A stretch of 64,000 bases of DNA, from the NCBI GenBank assembly GCA_946902985.2, contig OX336391.1:196852289-196916288 (forward strand). Reading direction: 5' to 3'. The notes beneath the pieces are model-generated. The model was not told the DNA's origin. It worked only from the letters and a program-made list of their open reading frames with translations, and searched no databases. Both the position numbers and the translations under genes were made by a program. The number at the start of each line of letters is the position of its first letter. Position 1 is the first letter of the stretch. The stretch comes from Meconema thalassinum (lineage: Eukaryota > Arthropoda > Insecta > Orthoptera > Tettigoniidae). Below, piece after piece: positions 55,445 through 64,000 of the stretch.

Positions 55445-56016
55445 GACATATTGTTGAAGGAGAGGGGATCAGACCCAACCCAGTGAAGATTGAAGCCATT
55501 AAAAATTTTCCTCGACCAACCAGAGTCAAGCACATAAGGATGTTCTTGGGGGCAACAAATTTCTTTCGTGAAAACTGTCCAGGATACACCGAAGTAGTAG
55601 CACCATTACAGGAGATGCTAAAAAAGAATAACTGTTGGTTTTGGAACGAAGAGTGTGAGAGGTCATTTGTAGCGACAAAAGAATTGCTGTCAAATAGCAT
55701 CAAACTGGGTTACCCAGATTTTTCGAAGAGATTCATAATTCAAGCAGATGCATCTTTAGTGGGCATCGGAGCAATGCTTTTCCAAGAAGACGCAGAGAGA
55801 ACAGCAGGCCGTTCATATCTAGCATTTATCAGCAGGAAGTTAATAAAACATGAGAAAAGTTATACCATCTCAGAGCTGGAGATTCTGGCTATCATATACG
55901 CGTTACAACAATGGCGTCGTATTATCTATGGTTTCCCCATAACAATCCGCACTGATCACAAGGCGCTGACTTTCTTATTTAAGACCACCATGGTAATTGA
56001 ACGCATCAACAGATGA
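55405..56016 (+). CDS. pol continued: RT connection and RNase H, ending at TGA
   Basis: Begins in the frame one base off from the protease-RT frame. The first ATG is well inside, so it is a downstream part of pol. YLGHIV and KIEAIKNFPRPT, then FLGATNFFREN, are the RT thumb/tether. RNase H: IIQADASLVGIGAMLFQ (first Asp), SELEILAIIYALQQW (Glu) and IRTDHKALTFLF (Asp). The frame ends at TGA 56014-56016 and the same frame continues open to 57462. The change fits a single C-to-T mutation at a CGA codon, which is inference. Confidence 0.88.
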   Translation, partial: KKSHFFQHEILYLGHIVEGEGIRPNPVKIEAIKNFPRPTRVKHIRMFLGATNFFRENCPGYTEVVAPLQEMLKKNNCWFWNEECERSFVATKELLSNSIKLGYPDFSKRFIIQADASLVGIGAMLFQEDAERTAGRSYLAFISRKLIKHEKSYTISELEILAIIYALQQWRRIIYGFPITIRTDHKALTFLFKTTMVIERINR

Positions 56017-57462
56017 GCCATCTATGCGCAGCAGTTTGATCTACAAATTGAGCATATATCAGGAAAATTGAATGTAATCCCGGATATTTTGAGCCGAAAT
56101 CCAGAAGAGGAGGCACAGAAGGAGGAAATGTTAGTGCAACACATTGAGCTGACAAACGAAGACCAAGACTTCTTACAAGAACTGAAGAGGTTACCGCAGG
56201 AACAGGAAAAGGAGCCATGGATGATGCAGATGATTAAGTTCCTCAAGAGAGAGATAACACCTGATATCCCAGCATACCGAGAGATTGAAGCTCAAGCGAG
56301 AAGTTATTCATACTTCAATAATATGCTCCATAAATTTATAGATGAGGATCACGTCAAGTTACGGATATTGTTACCAGCTTCGTTACAGAGGAAATTAGTG
56401 TGGCATACTCATTATACGCTTGGTCACATAGGATTAGACAAGGCACAAGCAACAATAGGTGAAGCTTTCACTTGGCTACGGATGAGGATCACTATACGCG
56501 ATGTCCTGAAGACATGCGATATTTGCCAGCGTGCAAAACCCAATAACTTCCTCATGAGACAATACCCAAAGCCACTATTACCACAGAAACCATTAGAGCT
56601 CATTGCTATGGATTGCCTGGGCCCATTGCCGAAAGGACGTAGAGGAGTGCGACATGTCCTTGTGTGCGTGGACGTCTTCTCTAAGTTTGTTGTTTTATGT
56701 GCTATCCAGAAGACAACATCGAAACAGGTCCTAAGCCGGATCAAGAATCGAGTTATACCTATAATGGCAAAGCCTGAATTTCTACTTTCCGACCATGGAA
56801 GTTACTTCACATCAGCAGAATTTAAGCGCGGACTCAATGAGCTAGACATCAAACATGTACTATCTAGCATACGCCATCCACAGAGCAACCCTAGCGAAAG
56901 AGTTTTACGTGAGGTCTCGAAGCACATCCGCATGTTCATACCTACAGAGCATCATCGTTGGGCTGATACATTGAAAAACATTGAGATTTGCATTAACATG
57001 ACACGTCATGAGTCAACTGGACAAATTCCATACACGTTACATTTGAACCAGCAACCACCGAGATCTTGGACAACAGTACTAGATTGCCCAAGAGATCCGC
57101 AGCCAGCACCACAGCTGAGAATCGAACGAACGGTCACGTACATGAGAGAACAAGCTGACAGGAGATTAAGAAGACTAAAAGGAAAACGCTTTCACAGAGA
57201 ATTGAACGTCGGTGAGTTAGTTTTATTGAAGAGGCCACATATCTCTGATCCTGCAAACAAAGTGTTTCATAAATGGTGTTTCCCATACACAGGACCTTAC
57301 CGAATCATAAGAAATTTGCGGAATAATGCATATAAGATACGGGACATAAACGGCGGAAGCACATCAGTAGTAAATTGCTCAAACCCCAAATTATATCATA
57401 AAAGGGAACCGTTTGATCAACCACGGAATACCGCGGGTGTCAACATTATGGAAGTCGAATAA
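56017..57462 (+). CDS. pol continued: integrase
   Basis: In frame with the RNase H part after the TGA; the first ATG is at 56068. The zinc-binding HHCC module has HTHYTLGHIG and CDICQRAKP (about 56404-56535). The catalytic core has AMDCLGPLP (first Asp), LLSDHGSYF (second Asp) and SNPSERVLRE (Glu), the last two about 35 residues apart as in DDE integrases. The C-terminus has GELVLLKRP and YTGPYRIIRNLRNNAYKIRD, the GPY/F-type module of Ty3/Gypsy elements. The protein would insert element DNA into host chromosomes. All key residues appear present. No env follows. Confidence 0.9.
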   Translation, partial: AIYAQQFDLQIEHISGKLNVIPDILSRNPEEEAQKEEMLVQHIELTNEDQDFLQELKRLPQEQEKEPWMMQMIKFLKREITPDIPAYREIEAQARSYSYFNNMLHKFIDEDHVKLRILLPASLQRKLVWHTHYTLGHIGLDKAQATIGEAFTWLRMRITIRDVLKTCDICQRAKPNNFLMRQYPKPLLPQKPLELIAMDCLGPLPKGRRGVRHVLVCVDVFSKFVVLCAIQKTTSKQVLSRIKNRVIPIMAKPEFLLSDHGSYFTSAEFKRGLNELDIKHVLSSIRHPQSNPSERVLREVSKHIRMFIPTEHHRWADTLKNIEICINMTRHESTGQIPYTLHLNQQPPRSWTTVLDCPRDPQPAPQLRIERTVTYMREQADRRLRRLKGKRFHRELNVGELVLLKRPHISDPANKVFHKWCFPYTGPYRIIRNLRNNAYKIRDINGGSTSVVNCSNPKLYHKREPFDQPRNTAGVNIMEVE

Positions 57463-57791
57463 AGATGAGCCAAATGCACGTGGAACGAGGAAGTAGTCAG
57501 TCATAAACAGACCCGGTGTTTACAGTGGACGGCCGTGAAGTGAGAGGACTTGGCGAGACAGGCGGACAATTGCTACCTGCACCAGACAGCCGAGACACTA
57601 ATCCTACCAAGAATGTGGAGAGGGAGACACAAGAATAGTAGCAAGGGAATCCCTACGCGCGACCAGCAGTGGCGAACCAAGTAAACAGAATAAGGAGTGA
57701 CGGCGGAACCTTACAGCATCCGTGAGACGGATCGGGATTGAGAAAAAAATTATACGTTCCATATGGATTTTTTTCCTTTGCAGAAGGGTAA
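57463..57791 (+). other. Region between pol and the 3' LTR
   Basis: About 330 bp without a long frame. A purine-rich GCAGAAGGGTAA directly before the LTR (57780-57791) is the likely polypurine tract; it is short and broken by a T. Confidence 0.55.
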
Positions 57792-60706
57792 TGTAACCTT
57801 GAAGCATCTGTGATTGCATAAATTTTACATATTTATTCCAACAAGATTTTATTCATGTTTCAAAGCCGGTGTGAGAATAGATGTTGCTTGTGGAACAGGC
57901 ATGACAAAGGGAGGTTCGTACGTGCCTTAAAGTAACTTTCACCCAGCGCAAACAATGACGGTAGGGAGAGAAAGCTAAACATCTGGATACCAAATGCGCT
58001 CAGACTACGCGCGAAGGTCGTTCAACTAAGCGGGTAAATGCGAAAATTTCAACGATCACTCACCAAATAAACCCCGCCCATTTGAAAGGATTTGGAGCAG
58101 TAATTAAAACACAGAAACAGGAATTATACCATCGTATAGGGGACAATCCCAGCCTCTCAGAAGTATCGTCAAAATTTAAATTGGATCATTCTGTGATTTT
58201 TGCCAGAATTAAAATGAAATCAGGGGGTGGATTTAAAACTACCAATAGCAGCGAGGGACGCGAGACGCGACCAAATCCCGCCGAAATTAAGGAACAATGA
58301 AGGAAATTACGGAGCTCATTATATAAAGATCCAAAGATCGGATTTTGGATAAAAAGAAGTCATTGAGACATTAGAAATGAGGACGTTCAAGGGAGCTAGT
58401 TTCCATATTCATGTGAGTGTTATTATGGAAATAAATTCTAAAAAACTCCCCACTCCAAGTCCCCCTAAGAGAAATCATATAAATAATGGTTGGAGACGCA
58501 GCGAAAACAGTTTCTATTTGGGGCGCTGCTTAGGCGCAAGCCCACGATCGTCGCGGTGGGAACAATTTTACAAGTTTTTATAAAGTTTCATATCGGGGCG
58601 CTGGAGAGGCGGAAGACCACGACCATAGCCGTCAGAAAAGTAACAATTTTACAAGTTTTTATAAGTTTTCTTATCCGGGCGCTGTGGAGGCGGAAGCCCG
58701 CGCTTGTGGCAACGAGAATATTAATAAATTTTACAAGTTTTATAAGTATTAGCAGTTATACCTTTTGGAATTTGAATGTCGCTAAGTATTCGCGAGTGCG
58801 AATTAGAACAGTGCATATCATGACAGTACGCAGTTATAATGATAGGGATAGCCGTACGAGCTATTAGTAGCTAAATCAGTGGTCTAGGAAGCTATGGAAC
58901 TATCAGGTGAACTAAGTAGGTTGATGATAGCTATAGGAGATAGGAGCTTCATATGCGAGAACCGTGCATTGTGATAATAATAATAATTCACAGTGGACCT
59001 TTGCTTTGGTGAATTTTGGAAACCGTGTGTAAATTATCCTCCTAGCAAGATGAACCAATTGATCAAGAAGACTGATATCAAGGACCAGAGCAGCTTCAGG
59101 ATGCATGAGAGATAAGTAATTATTGTATGGGGCATGTTTGCCATAGCGTATCCCATCATGGGGATCGGATAAGTTTATCTCGATCATAACCAATTATGAT
59201 AAAAATAGATATTTTAGGCATAGCAGGCATGTTTTGTGTAGATTTGTGTATTTATCAGTAATGATTATTTTTGTGTGTTTTATAACGTAATTAGTATATG
59301 AGCTTCAAAATTCTATTTAAATATGTTTTGTTTGAGAGTATCAGTAATCTTGCTGAATGCACAGTTAAGGGAATAATTGGTTTGATAGTGCTTATGCACG
59401 ATATGAACGTAAAAGCTAATATGGGGAAGACAGCTCGATATTGTGACAAGACTAGTAATGACACTGAAATTATGTGAATAATAAGTATGATAATTGATGA
59501 TCACACTAAGGTAAAGGAAGGTAAGACAAAATGGCTGGATGATAATGTAATATTCAGAAAATGTTGAAAGTTGATCCTGGGTTGAGCAGAAATTAATAAC
59601 GGAGATGGTATTCCCGTGTTCTACGATGATATAAATGGTAAGTGAAATTAATAACGGAGGTGGTATTCCCGTGTTCTACGATGATATAAATGGTAAGTGA
59701 AATGATTGAGTTCATTGTCTGATGAGAGTGCACTTTAGCTCCGTCGGAAAAGTAATTGTACAGCTCGAACCCAAGGTAGTCAAAAGAAGGTCTTAGGAAG
59801 CAGGTATAGGAGTGCGGCCAGCCATCTGAATTCTAAAAGTAGCAATGAAGGTTATTGCCTGCCCAGCTGGTTAGTGTGGTGAGAGTGTCTGTCACAAGGT
59901 CGAGGATGTTATTGTATTCTATGAGGGAAGGTAGTCCGGCTTCCCAGGGTTTCTTCTTGTGTGCCGCTTTAGGAAGCGACGTCTTGTATTGTCATTATTT
60001 TTGAGTGCATTCATTATAGTTGTTTGTTTATTAATAGTCGCCGGGCACCGGCCGCCGAAGTATTTATTTGATGCTTCATGTATGTTGACTTGTTCATTTT
60101 ACCATAATTAACAGAGTCATGGCTCTGAGAGAAGTAATTGTTTTTAAGTTAGAAGTGCACACATGCCTGTGACCTAGAATAAATCTATTGCCTTCATTGT
60201 CTGACTCTTGTGAGGAAAGATGATGATTGTACGAGAAAAACATGTCCGAGCTCCCAAAAACCAATTTTGCAAGTTATAAACATGAGTGCGCATATTTGTT
60301 GTGATAGAATGGCTGGATTATTTAGGCCATAGTTTTGATGAACTAAGTCTGTTGACGTTAATTTTTGAACTTGAAGCAGTGGACTGCAGTAAAATAGATT
60401 ATTTTTCTTTTCCTGGTTTCAGCCAGTGTGATAAATAATTTTTTGCATTTTTTTTTATGTTGATGATTAGAGTAATTCAGGGAGTTTATTTTGTTGTCTA
60501 TTATCTATGGATGGGAGAAATGGGAGATGATGTCTTCGTGAATAAAATTATTTTTATATTAGGAGTTCTCTGTCATACTGATTTTAAGTTAAGCCTCCTG
60601 TGATCCTCGACGATATTCCTAGGATGTTTAGAATAAGTTAGATCCACACCGAACAGACCACTCCCCGAGCTAGAGTCGGCATCCTAGAAGAACACTGAAG
60701 GGTACA
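57792..60706 (+). repeat. 3' LTR
   Basis: 2,915 bp, starting TGTAACCTT and ending GGGTACA. It matches the 5' LTR throughout with roughly forty scattered single-base changes and a few one-base length differences in homopolymers. It contains the same triplicated and 55-bp repeats. Confidence 0.93.
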
Positions 60707-60710
60707 GTAT
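60707..60710 (+). repeat. Target-site duplication, right copy
   Basis: GTAT, identical to 48070-48073. Confidence 0.85.
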
Positions 60711-61065
60711 GAATACTTATTTCTGTTTTACCTATAACCATCTTGAGTATATCTTGCTCCTAAGATTTTCCTGATGATCTTATTGTCTACATTTTTGATT
60801 TCTTCAAGTTCTTGTTTACTGTAAAGTGTCAAAGTTTCGCTTGCGTAAAGGACTGTTAGTTTTATGACTGTGTTTTAGTGGCAAATGTTTGTCCGTTTTG
60901 ACATAGTTTTTTTGTTGTAGATGTTTTGCCTTTTTGACTTTTTGGAGACGATTTTGTTGTGAGATTTTTTCAATGTCTGTCGGTTCGTTGAATTTTTCCG
61001 AGGTATTTAAATAGCGGGATTCTGTCGATTTTACCGTATTTTGCTTTGTTCCTATTATTATTATT
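60711..61065 (-). pseudogene. LINE C-terminal remnant, half before the LTR element
   Basis: On the minus strand the frame reads TVLYASETLTLYSKQELEEI, then NKIIRKILGARYTQDGYR and a stop. It parallels PVIMYDMET and ERRILRRIYGPRKTQEGYR of 26952-27548. Next in that model comes the RKRRLQFYGH block, found at 47745-48069 on the far side of the LTR element. An in-frame stop and shifts show it was already dead. Confidence 0.8.
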
Positions 61066-61129
61066 ATTATTACTAGGTTATCTATTTCATCATCGTTAGG
61101 GCCACTAAGGATCACGGGTTCACAACGGT

Positions 61130-61440
61130 TTGCCCCACTTGGTGCACCTTATCGAAACATCGCCAAATACACGGCGAACACCTAGAAGATTTGATGAATT
61201 TGAGGAGTGATGTTTCTGGCGACTGGTAATGAAAAGAAAAGATAGGCTGGTATGACACGCAATAAGACAATTAAGGAAGGAAGGGTCGAGTACAAGATCT
61301 GTAGGGGTGGACAAGGGTTAGAATATGTTAATCAGATTGCCTCAGATGTAATGTGTGGTAGGTATGAAGATATGCAACTATTAGATCAAGACAGGGAGCC
61401 ATGGTGTGCTGCATCAAACCAGTCAAAAGAATTCAGACTC
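61130..61440 (+). pseudogene. LINE C-terminal fragment, 3' part
   Basis: Plus strand: a FWRLVMKRKDRLV-like block (about 61210-61255), then EGRVEYKICRGGQGLEYVNQ, IASDVMCGRYEDM, QDREPWCAASNQSKE. It is the same tail as on the minus strand at 33795-34000 (EGRVEGKICRGR, QIASDVGCG, NQSKD). Shifts near 61200-61260 break it. Confidence 0.8.
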
Positions 61441-62876
61441 AAACACACGAAAGCCAATACGCCATCATATTTATGTTTGTTCCCAAAACCAGGTGTTCTC
61501 GTATTATTTTTCTAAATCGTTGACGGTTGGCAATTTTGAATGATTTAAATAAATTCCTATACTGTATTACAATCATTTGCACGTTGTATTAGTTTTTTTC
61601 ATTGAACCTAATACGTGGATGTGTGTATTGCTACACTGGATATTCATGGTTGAGGGTTTATGTCCAGGACAATGATTTGCGTCGCTAATTCCTATACAAG
61701 CCAGGCTGAGAGGGAACGTGCGCTCAGTGCACCGCACTTATGGGTCCATGATTCAATTCCAGGCTGACGCTTATGGAACTAATAAAAGTCTAACTCACTC
61801 AACTACACGCACAATGGGTTTCAAACACGATTTGATGTAGTGGCTCCCGGCTGGCTTTGTTCACGCAACTGACAAATCCTAAGTGGGGTAATCCACTGTG
61901 ATAGACAATGAATTTGCATACCAAATATGTTACATTAGTGGCTGTAATTGGCACAAAAATGTGAATGGTTTCTAGTTAAGTTAACCTTTTGTTTGAAGTG
62001 AAGCTCGTTTACAGAATTATTTCTGTCAGCGATGCTTCGGTAATTGAAGAGCATAGTGAAATAAACGCCAACCAACACAAAATGATCTCCGATAAATATG
62101 ACTTTATTACAAGGTTCCCATACTTTGAATACAAAATTCCAGGACATTTCCTCAATTCTACAGCACGCCACAAATTGTACTCGCTCTATGCTCAACTATA
62201 ATTAAATGTACAACATTTTAGTTTTTTCAAAATGCATAATATTTATGAATATGAATATAATATGAAATAATATTGGAGATAAGGTAAAGCTTAAAAAGAG
62301 TAGTTTCGTCCTCAATTCCTACTGAAAAAACAATACAAATTACGAAGGTGCAAAGTCAATTAACAAATCAATTCTGCAGAGATTCACCAATTTCACGCAC
62401 ATTTGCACTGATAAGAGACAAGTTTTAAGGTGATAGAATATTCATAACGATAATCATCATAATAATAATGATAATAATAACAATAACAATGATAAATTAA
62501 TAAAATAATAACCATAACAATAGTAATGTCCCATTTACCTACTGCGGCTTATGGAAACACCCAGCAGATGCGAGTACCTCACGTTTTAGCACTCGTTCAC
62601 CGTGTTTCAATCCCGCAACCTTGGGTACAGCAGTAAGAACTTTCATTCCACGCTAAGCAAAATGTTCACAAGGGATATTTGAAGATAACGTACATCACAT
62701 GGGCTGAAGGACACTCTTCTACGATCCCCAGCAAAGTCAGTTTGGATCTTCACTTTGAGTACCTACGAAACTCACACGCTTTGATATTTTAAATCAACGA
62801 TAATTTTGAACATATCTTGTCATTCAAAAAGTGAATTTCTTCTCTTTTAATTTTTATCAGCCTATTTTCATCATAG
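61441..62876. other. Intergenic sequence with AT and simple repeats
   Basis: Includes ATA/ATG-rich runs at 62450-62530. A worn piece near 62527-62590 (ATGTCCCATTTACCTACTGC) resembles the antisense end of SINE C. A 70-codon plus-strand frame (61989-62201) has no motif. Nothing else was recognised. Confidence 0.45.
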
Positions 62877-64000
62877 TAAACAAGTAGTTCCGTGAAGAAC
62901 TTAATAGCCTATTTTCACATATCCCACTGGTTTTTTCCATTAAAATTACAAGCATTTTCCGATAAATATCTATATAAATATTTAAATTTCGCATCGCTAT
63001 CTGTTGGATTTGTGTTCATCACGTTATTGATAATCTTAAGTCAATAACCTCTATCAACAAACAAAATTTCAGTTTGATTGTTGTAATAGATTCGAGGATA
63101 TTGGGAACCGCTGAAATATTTCGGGTAGTCGCCATGTTGGATTGATCTACAAGTGGGCCATAGAGTTATGTACCATTAGATGAAAAATATTATATCGGTT
63201 CGTTATTCAAACGTTAACTTCAATCGCATGAAATGAAAATCCACAGCCTACTTCCAGTCTCAGACCGGGTCAGGAATGGAATGAATGAAGCCCCCATCTA
63301 GCGGCGAGGATATGAACTGTGCCGGCTGCCAAGGCCTGACGCACTCCTCTGGGGCAATGATGAAATGAATGACAGATGAAATGAAATGATAGTGGAGAGT
63401 GTTGCTGGAATGAAATTTTGGGCAGGGAAAACCGGAGTACCCGGAGAAAAACCTGTCTGCCTCCATTTTGTCCAGCACAGATCTCACATGGAGTGACCGG
63501 GATTTGAACCACGGACCCAGCGGTGAGAGGCCGGCGTGCTGCCGCCTAAGCCACGGAGGCTTCTTCAATCGCATGATTAGGAAAAAGAAATGGAAATGAA
63601 AATTCGCAGAGCCGACATCGTATTGTTATGAGAAAATTTGAATTGAATCAGTTGCCTGTAGATTAAATCTTATATAAACATTTATCTTACCAAGTTTCAC
63701 TGTGCTCTGTTGATTAAATCTCAAGAAAATGCCATTTAAATATTCTAACTTCGCTTGGCCGCCCGGTTGGTTTTGCACTTACCAAGTTTGCATAGCTGAA
63801 CGTAACTGAGAATTCCCTATCAGCGTACAAAATTTCATGGTGATATCAGTAATAGTTTTGGAGATATAGATTGCCGGTGAAATATTTCTCACAGCCGCTA
63901 TGTTTGATTAGTGAGACGTATTAAAATATGAAGGGCACAGTCGGGGTCGGACATACTAGTACTAGGTCCTTACTGACTTTCATTAAAATCACTCCAGCCG
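62877..64000 (+). mobile_element. Family A copy, continues past the window
   Basis: Starts TAAACAAGTAGTTCCGTGAAG, then AGCCTATTTTCACATATCC. Internal blocks continue to the last base, CACTCCAGCCG, which in other copies lies ~100-200 bp before the 3' hairpin. It is interrupted by a SINE at 63232-63562. Confidence 0.75.
63232..63562 (-). mobile_element. tRNA-derived SINE with 14-bp target duplication
   Basis: Flanked by CTTCAATCGCATGA at 63218-63231 and 63563-63576. Minus-strand head: GCCTCCGTGGCTTAGGCGGC (A box) and GTGGTTCAAATCCCGG (B box, about 63505). The body runs through CCGGGTACTCCGGTTTTCCC to a TTTTCATTTCAT end. It is a clean insertion into family A, with the family sequence resuming exactly after the duplication. 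Confidence 0.93.

Larger units (their letters stand above)
48074..60706 (+). mobile_element. Ty3/Gypsy-type LTR retrotransposon, nearly complete
   Basis: 12,633 bp with LTRs of 2,914 and 2,915 bp beginning TGTAACCTT and ending GGGTACA. The flanking duplication is 4-bp GTAT. The internal 6.8 kb encodes gag, then protease, RT, RNase H and integrase in that order, which fits Ty3/Gypsy and excludes Copia. No env-like frame fits in the ~330 bp after pol. Three lesions break the coding part. LTR difference, counted by eye at about 40 changes (1.4%), suggests a fairly recent insertion. LTRs this long are uncommon among insect Gypsy elements. A BEL/Pao assignment is less likely given the 4-bp duplication, the RTDHKAL RNase H block and the GPY integrase module. 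Confidence 0.93.

Noticed and set aside
57463..57791. env gene of an endogenous retrovirus
   Set aside because: Only ~330 bp separate integrase and LTR, with no long frame, signal peptide or membrane segment.

Overview
This window looks like a transposon-choked piece of a large insect nuclear genome. Inference: a polyneopteran, perhaps an orthopteran. The grounds are one short intron-flanked exon of a conserved animal TPR protein, many tRNA-headed SINEs with target-site duplications, decayed non-LTR (LINE) reverse transcriptases, Tc1/mariner-type remnants, microsatellite-bearing repeats and a nearly complete Ty3/Gypsy-type retrotransposon. There is no bacterial-style gene organisation, and I found no free-standing tRNA, rRNA or CRISPR locus.

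Layout. 1-6.5 kb: an old minus-strand LINE RT remnant split by a SINE, another SINE, then AT-rich sequence with one unrecognised minus-strand frame. 6.5-26 kb: long dispersed repeats of three designs. Family A is bounded by AGCCTATTTTCA and its complement, with a CA tract near one end. Family D is related in layout and built of ~292-bp units. Family E starts CTAGCAGTAGTGCCCGGCTTCGCCC and contains ~127-bp and ~155-bp tandem units. LINE fragments and SINEs lie among them. 26-35 kb: LINE fragments, a hairpin-ended repeat family (R) with one copy split by a LINE and one unsplit, and two large palindromes. 35-43 kb: nested SINEs, a possible piggyBac-like remnant and a family E relative holding a SINE. 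42975-43118: the only convincing host coding exon, a TPR exon resembling TMTC proteins. 43.5-48 kb: family D and A copies and a Tc1-like transposase remnant.

48074-60706 is the centrepiece, a 12.6-kb LTR retrotransposon with very long (2.9 kb) LTRs about 1.4% different by eye and a 4-bp GTAT target-site duplication. Its order is gag, protease-RT-RNase H, integrase. gag and pol are in -1 relation at an A7 run. Three lesions (an in-frame TAG in gag, a frameshift in pol, a TGA between RNase H and integrase) make this copy non-coding as a whole. It landed inside an older minus-strand LINE C-terminal remnant whose halves now flank it. 61-64 kb: another LINE tail and a family A copy interrupted by a SINE with a clear 14-bp duplication.

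The elements date one another by nesting: LTR element in LINE, LINE in family R, SINE in LINE, SINE in SINE, SINE in family A and family A in LINE. Apart from the TPR exon I see no functioning host gene. Identities come from reading motifs by eye; none was checked against a database.
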